DNA of 64,000 nucleotides from Clostridia bacterium (GCA_017937655.1 JAGBDE010000023.1:1-64000); one strand, 5' to 3'. Numbered from the stretch's first letter, positions 1 through 9,747 are shown. The notes: generated from the sequence alone by a model not told the origin. Made by a program: numbers and translations.

Positions 1-192
<192 letters not shown>

Positions 193-233
193 TCAAGTGG
201 CGGAAACCCTATTCCGCATTGGGGAAAGCAAAG

Positions 234-863
234 TTATTCGGGAACTACCTTCACCATGGCGTAGCGCAGCACGCTGCCTTCCATCTGGTAGCCCTTCTGG
301 AAGACCTCGCACACGGTGCCGGGCTCGCCGTCATCGGGGCTGCCTTGCATCACAGCGTTTTCCAGGTTGGGGTCAAAGGGTTCGCCCTTGCGGTCGATGA
401 CCGTAATGCCCCGCTTGGTGAACGCTTCGCTGAGCTGGCGGTGGATCATCTCCACGCCCTCCTTGAGGGAAGCGTCGGTGGTATTTGCCGCCGCGGCGAT
501 GGCCCGCTCCAGGTTATCGATCACCGGAAGCAAAGTGGTGGCAAAGGTGCGCGCGCCATCGCCAAAGGCTTCCTTGCGCACGTTCTGGTTGCGGCGGCGG
601 AAGTTTTCAAAGTCCGCCTGCACCCGCTGGGCCATGGCCAAGTATTCTTCCTGCTTGGCGATAGCCGCTTCCAGGGCCGCGTCCTTTTCGTCCTTGGCAG
701 GCTCGGCAGCTTCAGGCTCCTGCGCAGCGTCCATGGCGCCATCGGCCTCGGTGGCTTCCACGGCGGCGTTTTCTGCGTCCATGGCTTCCATCTGCACGGT
801 CTCAGGCGTTTCCTCGGGCTGGTTCTTGGTGCTTCTCTTGCGTTTCTTGGGGGCGTCCGACAA
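234..863 (-). CDS. grpE: Nucleotide exchange factor GrpE
   Basis: GrpE is the homodimeric exchange factor that releases ADP from DnaK. The first ~75 residues are acidic, Ala/Glu-rich and probably disordered. A long coiled coil follows (about 75-140), containing ADFENFRRRN, then the C-terminal beta domain with the typical GxVxxVxxxGY-like stretch (GTVCEVFQKGYQMEGSVLRYA). The open frame reaches a GTG at 872, but that codon overlaps the AAGGAG site. The TTG at 861-863 sits 8 bases after AAGGAG and is the better start, giving 209 residues. The gene begins 5 bases after the hrcA stop, so translation is probably coupled. Confidence 0.95.
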   Translation of the reverse strand: MSDAPKKRKRSTKNQPEETPETVQMEAMDAENAAVEATEADGAMDAAQEPEAAEPAKDEKDAALEAAIAKQEEYLAMAQRVQADFENFRRRNQNVRKEAFGDGARTFATTLLPVIDNLERAIAAAANTTDASLKEGVEMIHRQLSEAFTKRGITVIDRKGEPFDPNLENAVMQGSPDDGEPGTVCEVFQKGYQMEGSVLRYAMVKVVPE

Positions 864-868
864 TTCTG

Positions 869-1894
869 TCACTCCTTATCATTTCCCAGCAGTTCACTGA
901 GCTGCTGTCCCATGGCGTTCAGCACGCTGAACACATGGCCATATTGCATTCTGGTGGGGCCGATGACCCCGATGGTGCCCCGGGTGTTATCACCCAGGCG
1001 GTAAGTAGCGGTTACCAGCGAGCAGTCTGAAAGCTCGGGGATGCCGGTTTCCGGGCCGATGCGCACGGTAAATGCCATCTCGCTCTGGTTATCAAGAAGC
1101 CGCATCAGCTTTTCCTTGGTTTCCAGCACGCTGAGGAAATTCCGGGCCTTTTCCACATCGTTGTATTCCGGGTAGTTGAGAATGTTGCTTGTGCCGCCCA
1201 AAGCCAGCTTGGCCTTGGAGCCGCGGCCCTCGGTCTCGTCCACAAATTCCATGATGCCGGAAAGCAGCTGGCTGTTTTCTTTCATCGTCCCGCCGATTTC
1301 TCTGAGGATGGACTGGGCTTCGCTGAGGGTGTGGTTGGCAAGGCGCTCGGTCAGCATACGGCTGATGGAATAGAGCGTATCGGAGTCCATGTCCTTGCCC
1401 ACGTTGATGACGGTATCCCGCATGATGCCGCCGTCGGTGACGATGACCACCAGCGCGGAGGTGGCGGTGACAGGCACCAGCTGCAGGTTGCGAATGCGCA
1501 GCTCCGCGCCCTTGGGGGTCATGACCAGGGATGTGTAATGGGTCAGGCCGGAAAGCACCTGAGCTGCATGGGTGATGACGTCTTCCATCTGGCGGGTTCT
1601 GTCGCCAAAATAATGGCGGACGTCAGTCTCTGCAGCGGTGGGGATCATGCCCCGGGCCAGCAGCTGGTCCACATACAGCCGATAAGCCTTGGCGCTGGGC
1701 ACCCGGCCCGCGCTGACGTGGGGCTGGTCCAGGTAGCCAAGCTCCTCCAGGTCGCTCATCTCGTTGCGGATGGTGGCGGAGCTGAGGCCCATCTCGTACT
1801 TCTTGGAAATGGTGCGGCTGCCCACGGGGATTGCGGTCAGGATATAGTCGTCGATGATTGCCTGCAAAATGCGGAATTTTCTTGCATCCATCAT
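869..1894 (-). CDS. hrcA: Heat-inducible transcription repressor HrcA
   Basis: HrcA represses the dnaK and groE operons by binding CIRCE, and its activity depends on GroEL. The N-terminal winged helix is clear (DARKFRILQAIIDDYI, then VGSRTISKKYEMGLSSATIRNEM), followed by the GAF-like middle and the C-terminal TYRLGDNTRGTIGVIGPTRM segment. The open frame extends to a GTG at 1948, but that codon lies inside the CIRCE repeat. The ATG at 1892-1894 has AAGGAGG at 1906-1912 with 11 bases spacing and gives 341 residues, the usual HrcA length. It is the first gene of the hrcA-grpE-dnaK operon and is autoregulated through the CIRCE element upstream. Confidence 0.96.
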   Translation of the reverse strand: MMDARKFRILQAIIDDYILTAIPVGSRTISKKYEMGLSSATIRNEMSDLEELGYLDQPHVSAGRVPSAKAYRLYVDQLLARGMIPTAAETDVRHYFGDRTRQMEDVITHAAQVLSGLTHYTSLVMTPKGAELRIRNLQLVPVTATSALVVIVTDGGIMRDTVINVGKDMDSDTLYSISRMLTERLANHTLSEAQSILREIGGTMKENSQLLSGIMEFVDETEGRGSKAKLALGGTSNILNYPEYNDVEKARNFLSVLETKEKLMRLLDNQSEMAFTVRIGPETGIPELSDCSLVTATYRLGDNTRGTIGVIGPTRMQYGHVFSVLNAMGQQLSELLGNDKE

Positions 1895-1941
1895 CTTTTG
1901 AGCTGCCTCCTTCCCTTTGTACTTCTTGTGTTCTTCTGCTG

Positions 1942-1968
1942 TTAGCACTCACCCTTATTGAGTGCTAA
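1942..1968 (-). promoter_or_regulatory. CIRCE operator (HrcA binding site)
   Basis: TTAGCACTC, nine bases, GAGTGCTAA: a perfect match to the CIRCE consensus with exact 9-bp arms. It lies in the 5' untranslated region of hrcA, starting about 3-10 bases after the predicted transcription start, so bound HrcA would block initiation. Confidence 0.97.
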
Positions 1969-1977
1969 CACATGCAT

Positions 1978-2006
1978 ATCATATTCCAGCTGCCGGGTTT
2001 TGTCAA
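1978..2006 (-). promoter_or_regulatory. Housekeeping sigma promoter of hrcA-grpE-dnaK
   Basis: On the minus strand the sequence gives TTGACA (2006-2001), a 17-base spacer, and TATGAT (1983-1978). The predicted start falls near 1971, immediately before CIRCE. This is the normal arrangement for a sigma-A promoter repressed by HrcA. Confidence 0.9.
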
Positions 2007-2121
2007 TAGATTTTCCAATTTTCAGCCCGGGAATTTCCTTTTTGTTCACAAATTGTTTTTCCATCAAAAAAGGCGAAAGCTAGCAAGGAGATTCTTAAGG
2101 AATAATTTTTCCAACAACGAA

Positions 2122-2155
2122 CAAAGGAGCAGCCGGCGTTTCGGATGCTCCTTTG
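2122..2155 (-). terminator. Hairpin in the hrcA / orphan-gene intergenic region, possible terminator
   Basis: A 10-bp inverted repeat (CAAAGGAGCA / TGCTCCTTTG) with a 14-base loop lies 108 bases after the stop of the orphan gene at 2263. No strong T-run follows on either strand, so its role as terminator is uncertain. The rest of 2007-2262 is AT-rich and I see no convincing gene there; two short open frames overlap it but have no ribosome binding site. Confidence 0.4.
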
Positions 2156-2262
2156 CTTATGCAAGTGTACAAACACAATGTACAGATACCGTGCGTATAA
2201 TTGCGCCCTCCCTCCAAAAAGTAGAGAATGAGTTTCTCGTCTGTTTAACAAATCGGTATTGA

Positions 2263-2796
2263 TCAATTCACATCGACATATCTTTGCAAAGCGCAAAAAA
2301 GATCCATTACCGAAAAATGATTTGGGTTGATATATGTTACTCCGCTATCAATCATGTCAAATGCTTCAAAGTCAAATTCAATATTTTCATCGCTTAGAAA
2401 GTCATCGTCTATCCAAATAATCTTTTTGAACAGATTGGGAATTTCTGTCTCTGTATCAATGCAAAGTTCATCCGCTTCAAACGAAACAACAGGAATACAT
2501 AAAAGCTCGTACTCCTCCGTATCATTCTGAACTTTTGGCAACATATCTTCTCGTACAAATGCGATATGATCCTTCTCAAAAATATATGCAACAATATTTT
2601 CCGTTATCAAAGGGACTGGTTCACAAGATCCAACTTTTGAATCATAATACAGTATTCGAGTATCACTATCAGGATTACCCGCTCCTGATAAAAAGTAGTT
2701 ACCCAAAATAGCTTCTAATTTGCCACACATAGATATCTTCTGCTTAATGTCCTTTTTTTGACCTATGCTAAAGAAATAGTCATTTAGCCTTTTCAT
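2263..2796 (-). CDS. Hypothetical protein, AT-rich orphan gene
   Basis: The product has 177 residues, with no signal peptide or membrane segment. It is acidic in its C-terminal half (IDTETEIPNLF, WIDDDFLSDENIEFDFEAFDMID). I do not recognise a family. Base composition is clearly richer in A/T than every neighbour, and codon choice (many AAA, AAT, ATA) differs from the GC-rich surroundings, which suggests recent acquisition. An ATG at 2794-2796 follows a short GGAG site, and a TATAAT box lies at 2844-2839. The gene stands alone between the heat-shock operon and the FAD operon. The small, soluble, acidic form would fit an orphan immunity protein, but that is speculation. Confidence 0.65.
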   Translation of the reverse strand: MKRLNDYFFSIGQKKDIKQKISMCGKLEAILGNYFLSGAGNPDSDTRILYYDSKVGSCEPVPLITENIVAYIFEKDHIAFVREDMLPKVQNDTEEYELLCIPVVSFEADELCIDTETEIPNLFKKIIWIDDDFLSDENIEFDFEAFDMIDSGVTYINPNHFSVMDLFCALQRYVDVN

Positions 2797-2838
2797 ATTA
2801 TCTCCAGTCTGTTTATCAAACTCAGGTTCGCAGTTTTC

Positions 2839-2868
2839 ATTATATCACAGCACTTCAAAGAAACACAA
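2839..2868 (-). promoter_or_regulatory. Candidate promoter of the orphan gene
   Basis: On the minus strand TATAAT (2844-2839) is preceded at 18 bases by TTGTGT (2868-2863). The -10 box is perfect and the -35 is weak. The -35 lies within the arm of the upstream terminator hairpin. Confidence 0.55.
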
Positions 2869-2890
2869 GCCAGTCAAGGCTTGCGTTTCT
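2859..2890 (-). terminator. Terminator of the FAD oxidoreductase operon
   Basis: The inverted repeat AGAAACxCAAGCC / GGCTTGxGTTTCT forms a 12-bp stem with one internal mismatch around a 6-base loop, then a short T-rich tail on the minus strand. It lies 84 bases after the DUF1667 stop. Between it and that stop (2891-2973) I see only minor repeats. Confidence 0.6.
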
Positions 2891-2973
2891 CTGTTTGCAT
2901 CTTGCAATGCGAAGGATAAAACCTTCTTTTTCATTCTTCTCACTGCCGGGCCTTCGCCTTCTGTTTGTTCCTT

Positions 2974-3327
2974 TTATTCCACGCTTTTGGTGGCGATCAC
3001 GTCCACCCCGGTGCCGCAAACGTCGGCCAAGACTACGTCTCCCAGGTGAACGGGCGCTTCCAGGCTGAGTTTGCTCAGCGCGTCCATGCAATCGAAAATC
3101 TTCTCCTTGGGGATGGGCGCTTTGGTTTTGACGCTGACCGGCGTTTTCCGGTTTACGAGCGGAATGGCCGCCGTCACCATGCGGGTGGGGGCCACGCATT
3201 CCTGGTGGGCGTAGGTCTCGCCACGCTTGCAGCCGTGGCCGGAAACCGCCGTCACCTGGCCGTTTTCCAGGGTGACCGCCAGCCGGCAGCCCACAGGGCA
3301 GTTGATGCAGGTAATTTGCTTTTCCAT
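2974..3327 (-). CDS. DUF1667 (COG3862) iron-sulfur-like subunit
   Basis: A 117-residue protein with an N-terminal cysteine pattern CxxC at positions 7-10, a third Cys at about 14 (ITCINCPVGCRLAV) and another in GHGCKRGE. Such a pattern would fit a small Fe-S or metal site. DUF1667 proteins are usually encoded directly after two FAD-dependent oxidoreductases, as here, and are annotated as part of a glycerol-3-phosphate or hydroxyacid dehydrogenase-like complex. The function is not established by experiment to my knowledge. The ATG is preceded by GGAGG, and the gap to the upstream stop is 15 bases, so it is the last gene of the operon. Confidence 0.88.
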   Translation of the reverse strand: MEKQITCINCPVGCRLAVTLENGQVTAVSGHGCKRGETYAHQECVAPTRMVTAAIPLVNRKTPVSVKTKAPIPKEKIFDCMDALSKLSLEAPVHLGDVVLADVCGTGVDVIATKSVE

Positions 3328-3342
3328 CTTCTCCCCTCCCCC

Positions 3343-4615
<1,273 letters not shown>

Positions 4616-4626
<11 letters not shown>

Positions 4627-6079
4627 TGTGGTTGCCTCCTTTCTGCAATGCCTGGGCGATGGTGCTGACCAGCACATGGCTCTCGCCGCCGCATTTGGTG
4701 ACTTCCGTGGGGTCGAGGTGCAGTTCCTCGGCCAGAATTTCCAGCACTCTGGGGCTGCAGAAACCGCCCTGGCACCGGCCCATACCGGCCCGGGTGCGGC
4801 ATTTCACCCCGTCGATAGTCCTTGCGCCCACAGGCCTGCGGATGGCTGCGCGGATCTCCGCCTCGGTGACCTGTTCACAGCGGCAGACCAGCGCGCCGTA
4901 TTCGGGATTCTTCCGGACCACGTCGGCCCGTTCTTCCAGGGTCATGGCGTAGAAGGGCTTCTCCCGCCTGGGTGCGGGCTTCCATTCACTCTTTTCGTTC
5001 AGGCCCTGCTCCCGGACGATTTGCTCCCCAAGCCGCTTGGCAATGGACGGCGCCGCAGACAGGCCCGGGCTTTCGATGCCAACGGTCTCGTACGCGCCGG
5101 GAACGCCCTCCACCGCGCCGATCACAAAATCATCATTGGTGCCATGGGCGCGGATGCCTGCGAAGGTGGTGATCACCGTGCGCAGGGTCATGCCCGGCCA
5201 GGTCAGCCGCGCCGCATCCCTCACCTTGGCCAGAATGTCCGCGTTGGTGCCAAGGTCCATGGAATCATCCACGTCCTCCGCGCTGGGGCCAAGCAAAGTA
5301 TTGCCGTGGGCGGTGGGGCTCACCAGCACGCCCTTGCCCATCTTGGAGGGGCACTGGAACATGGTGCGCTGGAAGAAGGGCTCAGCCTGGTGATCCAGCA
5401 GATAATACTCTCCCTTGCGGGGGATGATGGTCATCTTGCTCTCCGAAAGCTGGTTGTGCAGCGCGGCAGAGTTCACGCCCGCGCAGTTGACCAAAATATC
5501 GCAAAGATAGTCGCCCTTGTTCGTCACCACCCGGAAGCCACCATTTTCCGGAACGACCTTCTCCACCATGGTTTCCATCTGGAACTGGGCGCCGTTGACC
5601 GCCGCATGGTCGGCCAGGGCGCAAGTCAGCTCGTAGGGGCTGGTCAGGCCGCTGGTGGGCTCCAAAAGGGCGCAGACCACGTCCGGATTCACGTTGGGCT
5701 CCAGCCGGAGAATCTCCTCCCGCTCAATGATCCGCTGCTCCTCTACCCCATTTTCCTCGCCCTGACGGAGCAGTTTTTCCAGCACCGCGCGCTGTTTCTC
5801 ATCAAAGGCCAGAACCATGGCTCCGCTGCGGACGTAAGGCGCATCCACCTCCCGGCAGAATGCTTCGTACATCTTCGCGCCTTCCACATTGGTCAGCGCC
5901 TTCATGGTGCCGGGTTTGGCGTCAAAACCCGCGTGGACGATGCCGCTGTTGGCCTTGCTGGCGCCGCTGGCCACGTCCTCGCCGCCTTCCAGCACAAGGA
6001 TATCCGCTTCATACCGGCTCAGCTGTCGAGCCAGAGCACAGCCCACCACGCCGCCGCCGATCACAATCACTTTTTTCAT
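4616..6079 (-). CDS. GlpA/LhgO-like FAD-dependent dehydrogenase with C-terminal BFD [2Fe-2S] domain
   Basis: A 487-residue protein with the DAO fold: the N-terminal FAD motif KVIVIGGGVVGCALARQLSR, then HAGFDAKPGTMKALTNVEGA typical of glycerol-3-phosphate dehydrogenase / L-2-hydroxyglutarate oxidase relatives, and GTNDDFVIGAVEGVPGAYETVGIESPGLSAAPSIA near residue 340-375. From about residue 395 a bacterioferritin-associated-ferredoxin-like domain has the cysteine set CRCEQVT...CRTRAGMGRCQGGFC expected to hold a [2Fe-2S] cluster. The ATG at 6079 has GGAGGG at 9 bases. It is the first gene of the three-gene operon with the second FAD subunit and DUF1667. The substrate (glycerol-3-phosphate or a 2-hydroxyacid) cannot be decided here. 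Confidence 0.9.
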
Positions 6080-6115
6080 CACGAGAAGCCCTCCATGTTT
6101 GTAGCTTTCCCTTGT

Positions 6116-6144
6116 ATGATATCACGAAAATCCCCAATTGAAAA
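6116..6144 (-). promoter_or_regulatory. Candidate promoter of the FAD oxidoreductase operon
   Basis: Minus-strand TTTTCA (6144-6139), 17-base spacer, TATCAT (6121-6116), about 37 bases before the GlpA-like start. The match is moderate. The -35 box is right next to the terminator tail of tcdA. Confidence 0.5.
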
Positions 6145-6146
6145 TG

Positions 6147-6175
6147 AAAAAGCACGGAAAACACCCGTGCTTTTT
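6147..6175 (-). terminator. Rho-independent terminator after tcdA
   Basis: AGCACGG / CCGTGCT with A-rich and T-rich flanks that extend the stem (AAAAAGCACGG / CCGTGCTTTTTT). It lies 10 bases after the tcdA stop and separates that operon from the FAD operon. Confidence 0.85.
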
Positions 6176-6184
6176 TCATTCATG

Positions 6185-6913
6185 TTATTCATCCAATCCG
6201 CAGAGGATGCGCACGGCCTCGTAGGCCATGTACAGCCCGGCCACGGAGGGCACAAAGGCCACCGATCCAGGCGCGGTGCGGCCGCCCTTGGTTTCCGCGC
6301 CTTCCGGCGCATTGGGCGACAGGGCTTCCTCCACAGAATACACACAGCGCAGGCTGGGTATGCCCCGCTTGCGGAGTTCCCGGCGCATGACCCGGCACAG
6401 CGGGCAGCCCGAGGTTTCAAAGATATCGCCGATGCGAATCATGGTGGGATTCAGCCGGTTGCCCATGCCCATGCAGGACACCAGCGGAATGCCGCGCTCC
6501 GTGCACTTTTGCGCCAGATGCAGCTTGGAGGAAATGGTGTCGATGGCGTCCAGCACCAAGGTGCAATCCTCCGGGATGTCCACCGGGGTTTCCGGCAGGT
6601 AAAACTGGTCGATGACCTGCAGCTCCATATCGGGCGCAGCGTCCCGAAGCCGCTCAGCCACCACCTCGGTTTTCTGCCGGCCGATGGTGCTTGCAAGGGC
6701 AGGCAGCTGCCGGTTCAGGTTGGAGGGGGCAACGTCGTCGCTGTCCACGATGGTCAGCTTTCCAACGCCGTTGCGGGCGATGGCTTCTGCGGCATAGCTT
6801 CCCACGCCGCCCAGTCCAAGAAGCAGCACATGGGCGTTTTTCAGCTTGTCCAGCTGATCGGGGCGTAAGAGAAGCGCGCTGCGGTTCAGCCGCTGTTCAC
6901 GGGTGATGCTCAT
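6185..6913 (-). CDS. tcdA: tRNA threonylcarbamoyladenosine dehydratase (TcdA/CsdL, ThiF-E1 family)
   Basis: A 242-residue E1-like ATP-dependent enzyme that cyclises t6A37 of ANN-decoding tRNAs to ct6A. The N-terminus has RLNRSALLLRPDQLDKL followed by the nucleotide motif LLLGLGGVGSYAAEAIARNGVG, then DSDDVAPSNLNRQ, with the arginine and aspartate typical of ThiF/MoeB relatives. The GCPLCR region (two Cys) and LRCVYS follow, as in TcdA. Its ATG overlaps the hom stop by 4 bases (ATGA), so the two are translationally coupled. It is the last gene of the panT-coaX-hom-tcdA operon. HesA/MoeB-like alternatives are less likely, because no small sulfur carrier protein is nearby. Confidence 0.92.
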   Translation of the reverse strand: MSITREQRLNRSALLLRPDQLDKLKNAHVLLLGLGGVGSYAAEAIARNGVGKLTIVDSDDVAPSNLNRQLPALASTIGRQKTEVVAERLRDAAPDMELQVIDQFYLPETPVDIPEDCTLVLDAIDTISSKLHLAQKCTERGIPLVSCMGMGNRLNPTMIRIGDIFETSGCPLCRVMRRELRKRGIPSLRCVYSVEEALSPNAPEGAETKGGRTAPGSVAFVPSVAGLYMAYEAVRILCGLDE

Positions 6914-8190
6914 TTTTCCACGCGGATCAGGCTTTCCACCGTGGCGATCTCAGGATCAATCTGGCGTACGGCTTCCTGCATATCGGTCTCCCGGGCGGTG
7001 TGGGTGATGAACACCAGCGGCACCCGGTCGTTCTGGCGTTCGCCCTTCTGCTGCATGGCGGCAATGCTCACGCCATGATCGGCAAAGGTCTGGGCCACGC
7101 GGCTCAGCACGCCGGGAGCGTCCTTGGCCATGGTGCGGACGTAGAAGGCACACTTCCAGTCGCTGTTGCGGACCAGGCCCACGGCGGGCTTTTCTTCGTT
7201 GGTGAAGGTGGGATACTGATGTTGGGGGGCGGATGCGGCCCGCACCAGATCGCTGACGATGGCGCTGGCAGTAGGCAGATCGCCCGCGCCCTTGCCCATG
7301 AACATCATTTCATCGCAGGCGTGGCCCTTGAGGAACACGGCGTTGAAACTGCCGGAAACATTGGCCATGGGATGATCCTGGGCGATGAAGGTGGGATGCA
7401 CGCGGGTCTCCACCTTGAGGCCGTCCCGCTTGGCGATGGCCAGCAGCTTCAGGGTATAGCCCAGCTCCTGACCGCAGCGGATGTCCTCCAGCTTGACCCG
7501 GGTGATGCCCTCCCGGTACACATACTCAAAGGGAACCTTGCCGTGGAATGCAAGACTGGCAAGGATGCTCAGCTTGTAGGCAGCGTCGAAGCCCTCTACG
7601 TCGGCAGCGGGATCCGGCTCGGCCAGGCCCAGCTTCTGGGCGTCCTTCAATACGGTTTCGTAGTCCTCGCCGTTCTTGCTCATGCGGGAAAGGATGTAGT
7701 TGGTGGTGCCGTTGACGATGCCGTACAGGTAGCTGATGCTGTTGGCCTGCAGGCTTTCCTCAATGGTGTGGATGATGGGAATAGCGCCGCAGACGGCAGC
7801 CTCGTAGTAGAGACCGGCGCCGCTTTCCTTGGCGGCGCGCTGCAGCTCATGCCAGTGCAGGGCCAGCGCCACCTTGTTGGCGGTGACCACGGTCTTGCCC
7901 TTCTTCAGGGCAGCCAGATCCCAGCTGAAGGCAGGCTCCTCGCCGCCCAGGAATTCCAGCACGATGGAGATCTCGTCGTCGTTGAGGATATCGTCCACCT
8001 GATCGGTCAGGAAGCCTTCCGGGAAGTCGATGTCCCGCTTCTTATGGATGTCCCGGACCAGGGCGCGCTTGAGTTCAAACTTCAGGCCGGTGCGGTGGGA
8101 AATATTGTCGGCAAACCCGGTGAGCAGCTTCCAAACGCCGCTGCCTACGTTGCCGCATCCAAAGAAACCGATTTTGATAACCTTGCCCAT
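6910..8190 (-). CDS. hom: Homoserine dehydrogenase with C-terminal ACT domain
   Basis: This enzyme reduces aspartate semialdehyde to homoserine on the way to threonine and methionine. The NAD(P)-binding motif IGFFGCGNVGSGVW is at residues ~6-20. The catalytic region contains GIVNGTTNYILSRM and GLAEPDPAADVEGFDAAYKLSILA, which is the family signature with the substrate-binding Glu/Asp and catalytic Lys. An ACT domain follows from about residue 350 (KDAPGVLSRVAQTFADHGVSI), as in feedback-regulated enzymes. The chosen ATG at 8188-8190 has AAAGGAAG upstream; a TTG two codons earlier is less likely. The 426-residue product lies 18 bases after coaX and overlaps tcdA. Confidence 0.96.
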   Translation of the reverse strand: MGKVIKIGFFGCGNVGSGVWKLLTGFADNISHRTGLKFELKRALVRDIHKKRDIDFPEGFLTDQVDDILNDDEISIVLEFLGGEEPAFSWDLAALKKGKTVVTANKVALALHWHELQRAAKESGAGLYYEAAVCGAIPIIHTIEESLQANSISYLYGIVNGTTNYILSRMSKNGEDYETVLKDAQKLGLAEPDPAADVEGFDAAYKLSILASLAFHGKVPFEYVYREGITRVKLEDIRCGQELGYTLKLLAIAKRDGLKVETRVHPTFIAQDHPMANVSGSFNAVFLKGHACDEMMFMGKGAGDLPTASAIVSDLVRAASAPQHQYPTFTNEEKPAVGLVRNSDWKCAFYVRTMAKDAPGVLSRVAQTFADHGVSIAAMQQKGERQNDRVPLVFITHTARETDMQEAVRQIDPEIATVESLIRVEK

Positions 8191-8208
8191 CAACAATCTT
8201 CCTTTCGT

Positions 8209-8976
8209 TTATCGGTTACGCTCGTACAAGATTCTCAGGCCCTTCAAAGTCAGGATGCCGTCCAGCTTGTCGATGATTCCGTTTTCTTCCGCCACGATAA
8301 CAGCCATGCCGCCGGTGGCCACCACCAGCGCGTCCGGGGCTTTCAGCTCTTCCCGGAACTTGCGCACCAGGTAGTCAATCTGACCGATGTATCCATTGAT
8401 GACGCCGGACTGCAGATTGGTAACGGTGGTGCGGCTGATGACGCTTTCGGGCCGGACCAGCTCAAACCGAGGCAGCTTTGCCGTGCCGCTGACGAGGGCT
8501 TCGCTGGTCAGTTTGATGCCGGGGCAGATGCATCCGCCGAGGAACGCGCCGTCCGCGTCGATGGCGCCGAAGGTGGTGGCGGTGCCGAAGTCAATGAAAA
8601 TGCTGGGGCCGCCGTATTCGGCCTGGGTTGCCACCGCATTGGCGATACGGTCGCTGCCCAGCTCCCGGGGATTTTCATACTTCAAATTGATGCCCGTGCG
8701 GATGCCCGGCGCAACGATCATGGGGGCCATGTGGAAATAGTTCTTGCACATGTGTTCCAGCGTAAAATTGATGGTGGGAACCACGCTGGACATCACAATG
8801 CCCTCCACGTCGCTGAGCTTGTAGCCCTCGTGCTCAAACAGGGCGCAAAGCTTCAAGCCATATTCGTCAGAAGTGGAGGATTTGGAAGTGGAAAGGCGCC
8901 AATACTGTTTCATTTCCGTCCCGTCAAACAGGGCGGTCTTGATATTGGTATTGCCTACGTCCATGGTCAGAATCAT
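8209..8976 (-). CDS. coaX: Type III pantothenate kinase
   Basis: CoaX phosphorylates pantothenate in the first step of CoA synthesis. Unlike type I/II enzymes it is not inhibited by CoA and needs a monovalent cation. The 255-residue product shows the ASKHA phosphate motif MILTMDVGNTNIKTALFDG, the pantothenate/dimer region PRELGSDRIANAVA and the catalytic-phosphate motif IFIDFGTATTFGAID, then GGCICPGIKLTSEAL and VVATGGMAVIVA. The ATG has GGAGG 9 bases upstream. It follows the ECF S-component gene by 18 bases, which ties uptake and phosphorylation together. Confidence 0.97.
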   Translation of the reverse strand: MILTMDVGNTNIKTALFDGTEMKQYWRLSTSKSSTSDEYGLKLCALFEHEGYKLSDVEGIVMSSVVPTINFTLEHMCKNYFHMAPMIVAPGIRTGINLKYENPRELGSDRIANAVATQAEYGGPSIFIDFGTATTFGAIDADGAFLGGCICPGIKLTSEALVSGTAKLPRFELVRPESVISRTTVTNLQSGVINGYIGQIDYLVRKFREELKAPDALVVATGGMAVIVAEENGIIDKLDGILTLKGLRILYERNR

Positions 8977-8994
8977 CGGGAAAATCCTCCAGAA

Positions 8995-9633
8995 TTATTC
9001 AGAGATTTGGTTGGCGGATGCATCTTCGGTCTGAGATGCGTCCTCCACGGGCTTGCGGGCCTTCTTTCCGCCGCTGACCCGGCGCAGGGCGGCCAGGATG
9101 GGCGTGCAGATGATGGCAGCCACAGCGGCTTCGCAGGAACCGGCGATCAAAGCCGTTCCGCCGATCAGGGCCAGCACGGAAGTGGCGTCGATGCCGCAAA
9201 GCACATAGAACAGCAGCATCAGGCCAAGGTACAGCACCGTGTTGGTCAGGCTGCCGGCCACGGCGGCCACGCTCACGGCGATGTTTTCATGCTTTTTCTT
9301 GAGCAGACTGTATACGCCCCAGGCAGAAAGCGGCACGCACAGGCGGGGCAGGATGCTCATCACAGCCACGCACAGGGGGGATGCGCCCATCAAAGTGGCC
9401 ACCAGAGCGGAAGGCTTGATCAGCGCGGAAATGAAGCTGGTCAGACCGAAGGCCAGGCCCAGGATCAGGCCGCTTTTCCAGCCCATGAACAAAGTGCCGA
9501 TGATGACCGGCACGCACAGGATGGTCACATTAATAAAGCCCAGCGGGATCAGGCCCAGGGGCGTGAAGCCCAGCAGGACGATGAGCGCAACGAACAGGGC
9601 AAGCAGTACAAAGTTCTTCAGTTTGTTTCCCAT
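8995..9633 (-). CDS. ECF transporter S component, probably pantothenate (PanT-like)
   Basis: A 212-residue membrane protein with five or six hydrophobic helices, beginning MGNKLKNFVLLALFVALIVL and including GFINVTILCVPVIIGTLFMG and SALVATLMGASPLCVAVMSI. S components bind a vitamin and deliver it through a shared EcfT-EcfAA' module encoded elsewhere. The pantothenate assignment rests on position: the gene sits first in an operon with coaX, an arrangement I would expect for PanT. The open frame runs far upstream, but the ATG at 9631-9633 has AAGGAGG at proper distance and a promoter lies ~120 bases upstream. The C-terminal ~30 residues are hydrophilic and acidic. Confidence 0.82.
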   Translation of the reverse strand: MGNKLKNFVLLALFVALIVLLGFTPLGLIPLGFINVTILCVPVIIGTLFMGWKSGLILGLAFGLTSFISALIKPSALVATLMGASPLCVAVMSILPRLCVPLSAWGVYSLLKKKHENIAVSVAAVAGSLTNTVLYLGLMLLFYVLCGIDATSVLALIGGTALIAGSCEAAVAAIICTPILAALRRVSGGKKARKPVEDASQTEDASANQISE

Positions 9634-9742
9634 AGAAACTCCTCCTTGATTCGGGCTCGCATTGGATGCCCGATGCTTTTTCGGGGGCAACCTGGGTGGG
9701 TTTGCCTTGACCGGTCTGCTTCCGAATGGATAGCAGCTATCT
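9634..9742 (-). promoter_or_regulatory. Structured 5' leader of the panT-coaX-hom-tcdA operon
   Basis: About 108 bases separate the predicted transcription start from the panT-like start. On the minus strand the leader contains two hairpins: GGCAA-A-CC / GG-TTGCC with one extra A, then TCGGGC / GCCCGA directly before the ribosome binding site. The second could control access to AAGGAGG. I cannot match it to a named riboswitch class; the bulged adenine recalls the reported pan RNA motif, but this is unverified. Confidence 0.4.
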
Positions 9743-9747
9743 GATAT

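Noticed and set aside
1972-2296. Two overlapping open frames of about 96 codons on opposite strands in the hrcA upstream region
   Set aside because: No ribosome binding sites and no family resemblance; they cover the hrcA promoter and the hairpin at 2122-2155.
7000-9744. Plus-strand open frame of 914 codons opposite hom, coaX and the ECF gene
   Set aside because: Crosses three confirmed genes and the operon leader; His/Gly-rich shadow composition.
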